Assembly: GCA_024687845.1 (NCBI GenBank)
Contig: JAILEL010000471.1
Span: 1 to 20,509, forward strand
Source of the DNA: Eubacterium sp.
GTDB lineage: Bacteria > Bacillota_A > Clostridia > Lachnospirales > Lachnospiraceae
DNA length: 20,509 nucleotides
Direction: 5' to 3'
Positions 5,868 through 14,075 of this stretch are shown here, piece after piece (positions within the stretch are counted from its first letter, which is position 1; every line of letters begins with the position of its first letter). A program made the position numbers and the translations under genes. Under the pieces are notes generated by a model. The model saw nothing but the letters and a program-made list of their open reading frames with translations, was not told the DNA's origin and made no database searches.

Positions 5868-6962
5868 TCATTTTTTTAATATTCGAATATCTACCTGATT
5901 TTCTTCTTCAGCATCTTCATCATAGATATATTGTATCTCTCCTGCTATTTTCTGTATCATTACTAGAGATAGTTCGTTGTCTGTCTCACGGATATCAAAG
6001 GAATCTCCCGGATAGCTGATAGAAACCTTACAGCTCTGGTCCTCCATTGAATACTCGGCCTTTACACGAATGTAAGGATTCTCAAGCTTAGGAAGAAGAA
6101 TCTGTTGTACTATTTCCTCAATGACAAGCCTGATTCTGTAACTATCTTCACGTGATACATCATTTTGAAGAAAATACTGATCAAGCTGTGTGCCAAATTC
6201 TATAAAGTCATAGTCCTTGCTTTCAATCTTTTCTTCAAAGACTTTCAGTTTCTTTATAAATCTTCTTGTCAGCTCTTTTTGAGGATTATCAAATATTTCT
6301 TCCGGTGTACCATCCTCATAGATACCACCCTCATCCATATAGAAAACCCGATTTGAGATAGCTTTGGCAAAATTCATTTCGTGAGTTACAATGATCATGG
6401 TTTTTCCACTTTTGGAAAGGTCCCTTATAACCGCCTGTACTTCGGAAACCATAGTCGGATCAAGTGCACTTGTAGGCTCATCCAGAAGAATCACTTCCGG
6501 ATCCATACATAGAGTTCTCGCAATTGCAACTCTCTGCTTCTGACCACCGGAAAGCTCATCAGGATATGCCAATACCTTATCTGCAAGTCCTACTCTTCTG
6601 AGATATTCCATAGCAGTTTCATAAGCTTCCTTTTTACTTTTTTTCAGCAGATCCATAGGTGCAAGCATCAGATTTTCAATGACAGTCAGATGTCCGAAAA
6701 GGTTAAAGGACTGAAATACCATTCCCATTTTCTGTCTGACATTTTTTATATTTGTTCCCTTTGCAGTGATTTCTTCACCATTCAAAAATATCTGTCCATT
6801 TGTAGGTTTTTCCAGAAGATTTAGACATCTTAGAAATGTGGATTTACCTGTTCCCGATGGTCCAATAACAGAAATCACATCTCCATCATTTATAGTAACA
6901 GTCACATCATTTAAAGGGGTTACACCGTCATATTCTTTTTTTAGATTTTTCACCTCAATCAT
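5868..6962 (-). CDS. Amino-acid ABC transporter ATPase with C-terminal GHKL-like extension
   Basis: A 364-residue protein. Residues 1-245 are a standard GlnQ-type ATPase: Walker A GPSGTGKST (34-42), Q-loop MVFQSFNLF, signature LSGGQKQR (137-144), Walker B VILLDEP (157-163) and switch His194. About 115 further residues follow, where GlnQ-type proteins normally end. This tail looks like a degenerate GHKL/RsbW-type ATPase fold: a helix RLVIEEIVQQILLPKL (278-293) at the N-box position, strand pairs IRVKAEYS and CKVSISYPGDSFDI at the G1 position, then LVMIQKIAGEIQYIYD and VDIRILKK. The N-box Asn and the DxGxG motif are not intact, so binding rather than catalysis is likely. The gene overlaps the binding-protein/permease gene by 8 bases and is the last gene of its operon. 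Confidence 0.9.
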   Translation of the reverse strand: MIEVKNLKKEYDGVTPLNDVTVTINDGDVISVIGPSGTGKSTFLRCLNLLEKPTNGQIFLNGEEITAKGTNIKNVRQKMGMVFQSFNLFGHLTVIENLMLAPMDLLKKSKKEAYETAMEYLRRVGLADKVLAYPDELSGGQKQRVAIARTLCMDPEVILLDEPTSALDPTMVSEVQAVIRDLSKSGKTMIIVTHEMNFAKAISNRVFYMDEGGIYEDGTPEEIFDNPQKELTRRFIKKLKVFEEKIESKDYDFIEFGTQLDQYFLQNDVSREDSYRIRLVIEEIVQQILLPKLENPYIRVKAEYSMEDQSCKVSISYPGDSFDIRETDNELSLVMIQKIAGEIQYIYDEDAEEENQVDIRILKK

Positions 6963-9300
6963 CTGTCATAACCCCCTTCAATATGTCTTCTTTCTTCCGT
7001 CTCTTAGGATTGATACCGATTTCAATCTTTCCAACTATAAAAGTAAGCAATCCACCAAGAATAAAGTATATTATTGCTACCGCAATGAGTGGGAAAAATG
7101 CTTCATAGGTACGACCTCTTACAATATCTCCCATTTTAGTCAGATCCTGTACTGCTATATATCCAACTATAGCAGTTGACTTGATGAGCGAAACTACCTC
7201 TCCCTTATAGGTCGGAAGAAAATGTGGGATAGCCTGAGGAAGAATGATACGGAAAAAGCACTTCATATCTCCGTAGCCTAACGCGTAAGCTGCCTCCGTC
7301 TGGCCTTTATCAACCGCTCCAACTCCGGACTTAAGCATTCCGAAAACGCCGGCTCCAAATACAAATGTAAATCCAATAATTGAAACAATGGTTCCATTTA
7401 TATCAGTTTTTGCAAATATAATATAAAACAGTATCATAAGAAGAACAACAACCGGCATTCCCTGAACCAGCCATACTAATACTTTAGCTATAGCATTAGT
7501 AAACTTATTTCCATTCCGACATACCATATACATCAGAAAACCAAGAGCTGTTCCAAAAAGTATTGAAAGAACTGTAATAATTATTGTTGTAAGTATTCCA
7601 GATAAAAACAGTTTATATCTGTCCTCGCGGATAAATGTTTTATTGAAGCTGGATTTTATCTCATCGATAAAACCACCACTCTCCGTAACATTTCCAACTG
7701 TACGAACAATCAGCACGAAAGAAGCCGGATAATAATTTACAAAATCCATCTTCTCCTTTCTCTCATCTGTAACGATAATTGAACCACATGCCATATCAGA
7801 TTTACCTGATTCAACACTGGCAAGAATAGCTGCAAAATCCATTCCCGTAAAGTTAACATGCACATCCAGTTCCTTTGCCATAAGGAGAATCATCTCTATA
7901 TCAAAGCCTGCAAGTTCTCCTCCCTCTCCCACATAACTCATAGGAGCAAGGGTATCACAGGCAGCAACATTTACAGTACCGCCAGTTCCGGGCCAGTCCT
8001 GATCAGGAACTTTTTTAACGCTTTCATCTGCCCCGATCCATTTTTCCCATAACTCATTTTTAGTTTCCTCTGGAATCTTATCGTATGCAGCCTGCCACTC
8101 ATCCAGCTTTTCATATCCCTTAACAAATGCAATCCCGTAGAAGCTTTCTCCAAGATTTTCAGGGAAAAGGGTAAGCTCCGGAGTTTTATTAACAGCAAGT
8201 GAAGCTACTGCATTGTTATTTAATGCAGCATCTGTTTTCCCACTTACCAATCCGAGCATCATATCTGTCATAGATGTATAATATGTGAATTCCTTTACTT
8301 CCGGTACATGTGCAGATATCTTTTCTTCAAAAGGAGCTCCTGTAAGCATGGATATGGTTTTCCCATTCAGTTCCTCGAAAGTCTTAAATTCAGGTTCAGC
8401 CTTAGTTTCAGATGATTCACTATCTGTTGAATCGGAATTGGCTGCAAGATCATCAGCCAGAACCGCAAGAACAATTCCACCTGTACTTGTCGGATCACAG
8501 AAAAGAACTTCTTCTTTTCTCTCATCTGTCACATTCATATCTGTTGAAAAATCATATTTGCCTGACAGAACAGCTGGAATACGTCCAGAAAAATCTACGT
8601 CACCAAGCTCTAAAGCATAACCTCTGTCTCTGCAAAAACGAACAATCAGGTCAATATCATAACCTACATTCTTGCCATCCTTGATGTAGGAAAATGGCAT
8701 ATCTGTAGATGTGGTAACGACCTTGATAGTACCGTTCTCTCCGGTAAGGTCGTCCATATTTACTACCTTTCGTTCCTCATCCAGTCCAAACCAGATATCA
8801 TCGATTTCCTGCATAGTTCCATCTTCGCGGATTTTTTTCAGGAATTCATTCAGTTCCTCACATAATGCAGCACTTTTAGGATCATCCTTACGAAAGGCAA
8901 AGCTTTGATCCTGACTCGTAATACGATCATGAATATAGTCAATCTTAGGCTGTTCAGCATGAATAGTTTTAAGACCAGGCTCATCTCCCAGATAAGCATC
9001 TATTTTTCCGGCAAGAAGCGCCGCATTACAGTCAGGATAACTATTCATATATAAATATTCACTATCAGGAAAATATTTTTTGGCAGCATCCTCCATCAGC
9101 GTTCCTGTCAGAACTCCAATCCTCTTTCCGTTATAATCCTGCCACTTTACTTCTGATTCACTTTGAGAAGAATTATTACTATCATTTTCCTGAGCATCTA
9201 CATTTGAAACCTTAAAACATATTAAATTAAAAAAGGTGACTGCAATAAATGCAGTCATGATTAAAAAAGAAATCCATTTTTTTAGTTTATACCTATTCAT
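6955..9300 (-). CDS. Fused amino-acid binding/permease ABC protein with four binding lobes
   Basis: A 781-residue membrane protein combining periplasmic-type binding domains with the channel domain, as in GlnP-like fusions. An N-terminal signal or anchor segment (about 8-30) leads to a lobe-2-type half domain (55-172, GKRIGVLTG...AGKIDAYL). Then comes a complete binding domain: lobe 1 at 191-281 (TSTDMPFSYIKDGKNVGYDID, DERKEEVLF) and lobe 2 at 310-422. A further lobe 1 (441-533, DERKEKMDF) follows, then the permease (about 563-765) with EAA loop EAAYALGYGDMKCFFRIILPQAI (669-691). No lobe 2 follows the last lobe 1. The ATG at 9300 is chosen over that at 9330 because AGAGGTGAT precedes it. It needs the ATPase encoded next. 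Ligands are unknown. Confidence 0.9.
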   Translation of the reverse strand: MNRYKLKKWISFLIMTAFIAVTFFNLICFKVSNVDAQENDSNNSSQSESEVKWQDYNGKRIGVLTGTLMEDAAKKYFPDSEYLYMNSYPDCNAALLAGKIDAYLGDEPGLKTIHAEQPKIDYIHDRITSQDQSFAFRKDDPKSAALCEELNEFLKKIREDGTMQEIDDIWFGLDEERKVVNMDDLTGENGTIKVVTTSTDMPFSYIKDGKNVGYDIDLIVRFCRDRGYALELGDVDFSGRIPAVLSGKYDFSTDMNVTDERKEEVLFCDPTSTGGIVLAVLADDLAANSDSTDSESSETKAEPEFKTFEELNGKTISMLTGAPFEEKISAHVPEVKEFTYYTSMTDMMLGLVSGKTDAALNNNAVASLAVNKTPELTLFPENLGESFYGIAFVKGYEKLDEWQAAYDKIPEETKNELWEKWIGADESVKKVPDQDWPGTGGTVNVAACDTLAPMSYVGEGGELAGFDIEMILLMAKELDVHVNFTGMDFAAILASVESGKSDMACGSIIVTDERKEKMDFVNYYPASFVLIVRTVGNVTESGGFIDEIKSSFNKTFIREDRYKLFLSGILTTIIITVLSILFGTALGFLMYMVCRNGNKFTNAIAKVLVWLVQGMPVVVLLMILFYIIFAKTDINGTIVSIIGFTFVFGAGVFGMLKSGVGAVDKGQTEAAYALGYGDMKCFFRIILPQAIPHFLPTYKGEVVSLIKSTAIVGYIAVQDLTKMGDIVRGRTYEAFFPLIAVAIIYFILGGLLTFIVGKIEIGINPKRRKKEDILKGVMTDD

Positions 9301-9304
9301 GCAA

Positions 9305-9313
9305 ATCACCTCT
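9305..9313 (-). promoter_or_regulatory. Ribosome binding site that favours the start at 9300
   Basis: The minus strand reads AGAGGTGAT four to five bases before the ATG at 9298-9300. The alternative ATG at 9330 overlaps the upstream stop codon (ATGA) but has no recognisable site. Confidence 0.7.
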
Positions 9314-9326
9314 TCTATGTGGATTT

Positions 9327-10472
9327 TCATTTATATTCGTCAAGAAAGTTATGCCTTACACCATTCTTCTTATATTCAATAACCGTATCTATGTTGACAT
9401 TTTCAACACTTCTGAAAATATTAGATTCAACAAAAGGATTACTCTTCTTCAGCTCAGCAATAAGCTTCTTAGTCTCCAGTCTTTTAGAAGATGTCGTCCC
9501 ATCCTCATGGCAAGTAGTACAGGTATCTGTAAAATGACATGCACACTGAAGAAAATGTAATTCATTGTAATCTCTCCAGGCACATATATCACTTTCTCTA
9601 ACCAGATAAAGTGGACGGATCAGCTGCATTCCTTCAAAATTCGTGCTATGAAGCTTAGGCATCATCGTCTGAATCTGAGCCCCATGAAGCATGCCCATAA
9701 GTATAGTTTCTATAACGTCATCATAATGATGTCCCAAAGCAATCTTGTTACAGCCAAGTTCTTTTGCCTTGCTGTATAGATATCCACGTCTCATTCTTGC
9801 GCATAGATAGCAGGGACTTTTTTCAATAGTATCGACTGTATCGAATATGGTGCTTTCAAATATTGTAATTGGAATTCCAAGTGCATCTGCATTACTCTCA
9901 ATAAGCGCCCTGTTTTCTTTATTATAACCAGGATCCATTACAAGAAATGTCAGTTCAAATTCCATTTGTCTATGACGCTGAATCTCCTGAAACAGCTTAG
10001 CCATAAGCATGGAATCTTTTCCACCGGATATACAGACAGCGATATGATCTCCATCTTCAATCAGTTTATAAGTCTTACAAGCTCTGGCAAATGGAGAAAA
10101 GAGCTGCTTATGAAACTTCTTCTGTATGCTTTTCTCAGCTTTTTTACGTTTTTCTTCTTTATCTTCGTCGCTCTGAATGCCAGCTCTTATATATCCTACA
10201 TAACCATCTGCAAGGCTATAGCAATCCCTTCCTTCCAGGTATTCTTCAGTATCATCAATCTCACGGGATTTACGCCCAACCTCACAGTAGAATATCAGTT
10301 TTTTATCCTTAGGAATATCGGCAAGTAAACTGCTTTCTTCCAGATCTTCTATAAATATATTAACAGCTCCAGGAATCATACCATAAAGGGTCAGTCCCTC
10401 GTCTCTGATATCGATTAATTCATATGATTCTTTTTTTAATGCCTTTAATTCTTCAAGAGTTATTTCTTTCAT
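9327..10472 (-). CDS. Rhodanese-TtcA family fusion (tRNA thiolation-type PP-loop ATPase)
   Basis: A 381-residue cytoplasmic protein. Residues 1-100 are a rhodanese (sulfurtransferase) domain with active loop CEVGRKS, catalytic Cys63. A Lys/Glu-rich linker (103-120) leads to a TtcA/TilS-type PP-loop ATPase domain: SGGKDS (149-154) for ATP, CYLC (221-224), GHHYDD (247-252) and a later cysteine group Cys310, Cys312, Cys318, Cys321. TtcA proteins use such cysteines to hold a [4Fe-4S] cluster and add sulfur to cytidine 32 of tRNA. Here the rhodanese could hand persulfide sulfur to the PP-loop domain. It lies 26 bases before the amino-acid ABC genes, so it may link sulfur amino-acid uptake to tRNA thiolation. 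A non-tRNA substrate is possible. Confidence 0.88.
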   Translation of the reverse strand: MKEITLEELKALKKESYELIDIRDEGLTLYGMIPGAVNIFIEDLEESSLLADIPKDKKLIFYCEVGRKSREIDDTEEYLEGRDCYSLADGYVGYIRAGIQSDEDKEEKRKKAEKSIQKKFHKQLFSPFARACKTYKLIEDGDHIAVCISGGKDSMLMAKLFQEIQRHRQMEFELTFLVMDPGYNKENRALIESNADALGIPITIFESTIFDTVDTIEKSPCYLCARMRRGYLYSKAKELGCNKIALGHHYDDVIETILMGMLHGAQIQTMMPKLHSTNFEGMQLIRPLYLVRESDICAWRDYNELHFLQCACHFTDTCTTCHEDGTTSSKRLETKKLIAELKKSNPFVESNIFRSVENVNIDTVIEYKKNGVRHNFLDEYK

Positions 10473-10515
10473 GATGTAATCCTTTAAAACCTATTATTTA
10501 TGGTATGTCATGCCT

Positions 10516-11868
10516 TTATTTTTTGATTATGATTCCGCCAAAATAGTCAGGATTTCCTTCCTTGTCACTTAATACAAAACCCCTTGTCGTAAGAAAAACA
10601 TATTTACCATCTTTTGCCCTTGCACGATATATAAATGGTCTGACTTCAGCATTACTACCTAAGACAGCATCTATCATTTCCCTATAAGCATCCATATCAT
10701 CAGGGTGAATATAATCCTGCCATATCTTATCAGCATGATACATATATTCGGATTCTAGTCCAAAATCATCGATGAGTGATAAGGACCAACGGGAAAAATC
10801 ATATTTCATATCATTTAGATATACATAGCCCTCGCCAGCAATAGTATACATAGCATCAAAAAGCCCATCCAATAAACGTTTCCTTTCATCAGAAATCGGA
10901 GCATTGATTTTTTCCATATTTGCAAATCCGTCTTTTAAAGCCATAGCCTTAAGCTCTTTTTTGTTTTCGTACATTATTTTATCAGCACGTTCATATATAG
11001 AATCAACCTTTTTATCTATCTTTGGATCAAATACTGCCATTCCACTTGCAACTATCGGTCCTGAACGAGCACGCCTGTTTGCAAGGGATTCAGCTTCAAC
11101 TTTCTTTAGAAGTTCTTCCCGTCGCTGGTAATCTTGACCTGATAGAAAGGCTACGAATTCATCTCCTCCTACCCTGAATATCGGACTGTGCTTGTATATG
11201 TCGCATATCATTCGACTTGCTCGTTGAATAATCTCATCTCCGAAGCTGTGTCCCCTTGTGTCATTTAAGAGCTTAAGATTATTAATATCAAACATAACAA
11301 TACCAAATGGAGAATGATTGCCTTTTGACTCAATTTCAGAATCTATCGAAGAAACGAATTCTCTAAAAGCATTTCTATTACGTACACCTGTTAAAGCGTC
11401 GAGACGAGCCATTCGTTTTGCTGACTGAAGAGCACGTTCATTTGCTTTGTTTTTCATGATTTCTTCTTCGATATTTTCCAGACAACAAACAATGTGCTTT
11501 TTATCCTTGCACATTATATAAATATGACGCATATGAAGGAGCTTGCCATCTACACCAGCTCTGAAAATAACTGAAAAAACACCATTTTCAGAAAGTTTCA
11601 TAAGCATTTTTTCTTTGGAATAAATACTGATCATCATCTCTACATCATCGGGATGAATGAATAAATCAGCATTCTTCACTGCATCCGCAAAGAAATCTTC
11701 TCCTCCGTCGGGATACTCCGTATCCTTCACAGTTTCACCACCTGAAAAAACAATATAATTATTTGATTCTATATCAATTAAATATACACATTCAAAATGC
11801 CCAGCCAAAGTTTCTGCTACCAAATTATTTGTTTCACTATCTATTATCATATTTTCATATTCCTTCAT
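10516..11868 (-). CDS. Diguanylate cyclase with flanking PAS-like domains (PAS-GGDEF-PAS)
   Basis: A 450-residue soluble signalling protein that should make cyclic di-GMP from GTP. The N-terminal PAS-like region (about 18-135) contains the FIHPDDVEMM motif typical of PAS fold boundaries. A short helix leads to the GGDEF domain (about 155-308): DALTGVRNRNAF, metal-binding DINNLKLLND, and an intact GGDEF at 234-238. The product-inhibition I-site RxxD is absent; the equivalent residues are YKHS (225-228). A second PAS-like domain (about 330-450) with YIHPDDMDAY follows, an unusual C-terminal position. No membrane segment is seen. It lies 111 bases after the histidine kinase gene without a terminator and 43 bases before the rhodanese fusion, so it may be read with either. 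Confidence 0.9.
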   Translation of the reverse strand: MKEYENMIIDSETNNLVAETLAGHFECVYLIDIESNNYIVFSGGETVKDTEYPDGGEDFFADAVKNADLFIHPDDVEMMISIYSKEKMLMKLSENGVFSVIFRAGVDGKLLHMRHIYIMCKDKKHIVCCLENIEEEIMKNKANERALQSAKRMARLDALTGVRNRNAFREFVSSIDSEIESKGNHSPFGIVMFDINNLKLLNDTRGHSFGDEIIQRASRMICDIYKHSPIFRVGGDEFVAFLSGQDYQRREELLKKVEAESLANRRARSGPIVASGMAVFDPKIDKKVDSIYERADKIMYENKKELKAMALKDGFANMEKINAPISDERKRLLDGLFDAMYTIAGEGYVYLNDMKYDFSRWSLSLIDDFGLESEYMYHADKIWQDYIHPDDMDAYREMIDAVLGSNAEVRPFIYRARAKDGKYVFLTTRGFVLSDKEGNPDYFGGIIIKK

Positions 11869-11893
11869 TTTTTTGATGAAGCTTATTAAAGTT

Positions 11894-11908
11894 TAATCTA
11901 TCAGATTA
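11894..11908. repeat. Small perfect hairpin in the diguanylate cyclase leader
   Basis: TAATCT (11894-11899) pairs with AGATTA (11903-11908) around a 3-base loop, about 26 bases upstream of the ATG at 11868. No T run follows it, so it is not a terminator. It could be a small protein site or leader hairpin. Confidence 0.3.
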
Positions 11909-11934
11909 GTGCAGCAAATATATCACTGTAAAAC

Positions 11935-11963
11935 ATTTTATTACTTATCCTGCTATCCTTCAA
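11935..11963 (-). promoter_or_regulatory. Candidate promoter for the diguanylate cyclase gene
   Basis: On the minus strand TTGAAG (11958-11963) and TAAAAT (11935-11940) are 17 bases apart. The -10 has five of six matches and the -35 has four of six. It lies in the 111-base gap after the histidine kinase gene. Confidence 0.38.
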
Positions 11964-11979
11964 GAAGATTCTTCCCTAT

Positions 11980-13374
11980 TTACGGAATGAAGATTGTTAC
12001 TGAAGTCTCATTTTCACTTGTTTGCATTCTAATATCTCCGCCAAGCTTTCTAGCTATAAATCTTGCCTCATACAAGCCTATTCCGCTTCCTTTCACTTCA
12101 GTTGCATTTGAACCTCTCCATAAGCTGTTAAAAACAAATGGCAGTTCACTCTTCGGAAGTGTCTCTCCTTTATTGGCGATAGTAATCATATGTCCCTCTT
12201 CAGTTTTATTCATTTTGAGAGTTATTCCTGATCCATCACCATACTTTATTGCATTATCCATAAGCTGTCTGATTATTCTGCAAATACCATTCAGATCACT
12301 TTTTATAAGAGGATTACCCTCTGATTCAACCGAAAATGGAATTCTTTCAACTTTTAATCTATTGGTATATTCATCACGAATAAAGTCTTCTATCTGTTTC
12401 TGATAAAATGGTTCTACATTCGGGTCATATTCAAAAATCATTGTGTTGGCTGTATCAACTGCTTCGTTTACGATACGTTCTATCTCGTCTGCATTTTTCT
12501 CTATCTTACCAGCGAGCTCCGCATCCTTCTCATCAACCTTTCCATCCGGATTATATAGGCCGGTAGAAATTGCTTCAGAGAAAAGCTTGATATTTGAAGC
12601 CGGAGTTTTTATACCGTGAACCAGTACCGTGACCATTTTCTGATGCTCGTCAGATATTCTTCTGATAGTCCTGCGTTCAGATTCAAGCTTGTCAGCAAGC
12701 ATATTCATTCCCCAAATATATTTACCGAAGAATTTATCCTTAGTCTGTGGAAGTCGTTCGATTATTTCTCCTTTAGATAATCGTTCCGGATAATCTGAAA
12801 GTCTGTTAAATGGAATAATAACCTTCTTCAAAATCCATAGACCATATATTGCAATTAAAATGGCCGATAATGTAAGACTTATATTCAATAACATGATCAT
12901 CTTATCATATAACGGATCACTGAACCGGTACTCTGCTATTCCACCCATTTCTCCCATAATCGTGAGACTTAGAACACTTACCCCGGTTCCTCCGAATTCA
13001 TTTTTCTGGCTGTCCGTTCCTACTTCATTTCCTTTTTTTATAATATCAGAAAAAGAAAAGAGCGTAACCTTTACTTCCTCAGGGCATGCCTTTTTTCCAT
13101 AAAGACTGCTCCATTCATTTTTTCTCGAAGTAAATATCTTATAAACAGCATCTTCAGTATTAAAATTCTCCATTGTCCTGGAATCCGAACTAAGAAGTGC
13201 ACTGTAAAGTTCATTATTTAACTCTTCTTCAAGCTCAGAATTAATACGGTAGATTACTACATTCCTCTCGCTCAAATCTTTTTCCATAAGCTTCTTCGCA
13301 GTCATATTTACCGATACTATTAATATAATAAAGACAAATATAACCAGAAATAGCCTGATGATATACGCCTTCAT
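11980..13374 (-). CDS. Sensor histidine kinase (two membrane segments, OmpR-partner type)
   Basis: A 464-residue membrane kinase. TM1 (about 6-23) and TM2 (about 160-183) enclose an external sensing region of roughly 135 residues with no recognised domain. A HAMP-like linker (about 184-235) follows, then the phosphorylation helix with His253 in VLVHGIKTPASNIKLF. The HATPase_c domain has N-box RQLMDNAIKYGD (369-380), with Asn374 as the ATP/Mg residue, a G1-equivalent IANKGETLP, and GSGIGLYEARFIARKLGG (429-446). The H-box reads HGIKTP rather than the common HELRTP. It overlaps the regulator gene by 4 bases (ATGA), so the pair is translated together. The neighbouring ABC/Ntn-hydrolase operon is the likeliest target. 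Confidence 0.92.
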   Translation of the reverse strand: MKAYIIRLFLVIFVFIILIVSVNMTAKKLMEKDLSERNVVIYRINSELEEELNNELYSALLSSDSRTMENFNTEDAVYKIFTSRKNEWSSLYGKKACPEEVKVTLFSFSDIIKKGNEVGTDSQKNEFGGTGVSVLSLTIMGEMGGIAEYRFSDPLYDKMIMLLNISLTLSAILIAIYGLWILKKVIIPFNRLSDYPERLSKGEIIERLPQTKDKFFGKYIWGMNMLADKLESERRTIRRISDEHQKMVTVLVHGIKTPASNIKLFSEAISTGLYNPDGKVDEKDAELAGKIEKNADEIERIVNEAVDTANTMIFEYDPNVEPFYQKQIEDFIRDEYTNRLKVERIPFSVESEGNPLIKSDLNGICRIIRQLMDNAIKYGDGSGITLKMNKTEEGHMITIANKGETLPKSELPFVFNSLWRGSNATEVKGSGIGLYEARFIARKLGGDIRMQTSENETSVTIFIP

Positions 13375-14054
13375 GATGTTTCACCAAACTGATATCCCAC
13401 CTTATATACGGTTTTAATCAGTTTCGGTTCTCTCGGGTTATCTTCAATCTTGTCGCGAAGCCAGCTTACATAAACGCCAAGTGATGACAACTCGCTGAAA
13501 CAGCTCTCTCCCCATACATTATCGAAAATGGCTTCTTTACGAAGGGCTTTACCTCTATTCTTAATAAGATATACCAGGAGATCAAATTCCTTCCCCTTTA
13601 CATCTATCAGCACATCATTCTTATATACCTTTCTGGCACTGAGATCGACTGTGATTCCATCTGAAGAAAGGATTTCTTTATCTTCAGCTATATCATAGGT
13701 ACGTCTCATCAGAGCTTTGATTTTGGAAGTCAGTACAGGAATTGAAAAAGGCTTATCCACATAATCATCCGCTCCTATTTCCATTCCGAGAATCTTGCTG
13801 TCATCATCAGTTTTAGCACTCATCATAAGAACTGGAAGATTCCTGCTTTTCCTGATCTCGCTAAGTGTTTCAAAGCCATCCTTTCCAGGCAGCATAACAT
13901 CAAGAAGAAGCAATTTATACGCTTCCTGTCCAAGCAGAAGAAGACCAGCTTCTGCGCTAGTAGCCCAATCAACGGTCCATCCTTCCTTCTTTAAAAAATC
14001 AGCAATCAGCTGTCCCAGCTCTTCATTATCTTCAACTATAAGAATATCTGTCAT
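13371..14054 (-). CDS. Response regulator, OmpR/PhoB family
   Basis: A 227-residue cytoplasmic transcription factor. The receiver domain (about 1-117) has the acidic pair Glu8-Asp9, phospho-acceptor Asp52 (LLLLDVMLPGKDG), Ser79 and Lys101 (VDKPFS). The winged-helix DNA-binding domain (about 130-225) shows KGKEFDLLVYLIKNRGKALRKEAIFDNVWG and the C-terminal hairpin LIKTVYKVGYQF. An AAAGGAG site precedes the ATG at 14054. The partner kinase is encoded directly downstream with a 4-base overlap. A TGTAACA-like element shared with the ABC operon promoter hints that it may control both. Confidence 0.94.
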   Translation of the reverse strand: MTDILIVEDNEELGQLIADFLKKEGWTVDWATSAEAGLLLLGQEAYKLLLLDVMLPGKDGFETLSEIRKSRNLPVLMMSAKTDDDSKILGMEIGADDYVDKPFSIPVLTSKIKALMRRTYDIAEDKEILSSDGITVDLSARKVYKNDVLIDVKGKEFDLLVYLIKNRGKALRKEAIFDNVWGESCFSELSSLGVYVSWLRDKIEDNPREPKLIKTVYKVGYQFGETS

Positions 14055-14075
14055 TGTCGCTCCTTTATGATACTG

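Noticed and set aside
7858..8908. Several 60-110 residue plus-strand frames opposite the binding/permease gene
   Set aside because: They lie wholly opposite a well-supported coding gene, have no ribosome sites and no recognisable domains.
9301..9330. Start of the binding/permease fusion at 9330 with a 4-base ATGA overlap
   Set aside because: No ribosome site precedes it. AGAGGTGAT precedes the ATG at 9300, and the signal segment fits better from there.
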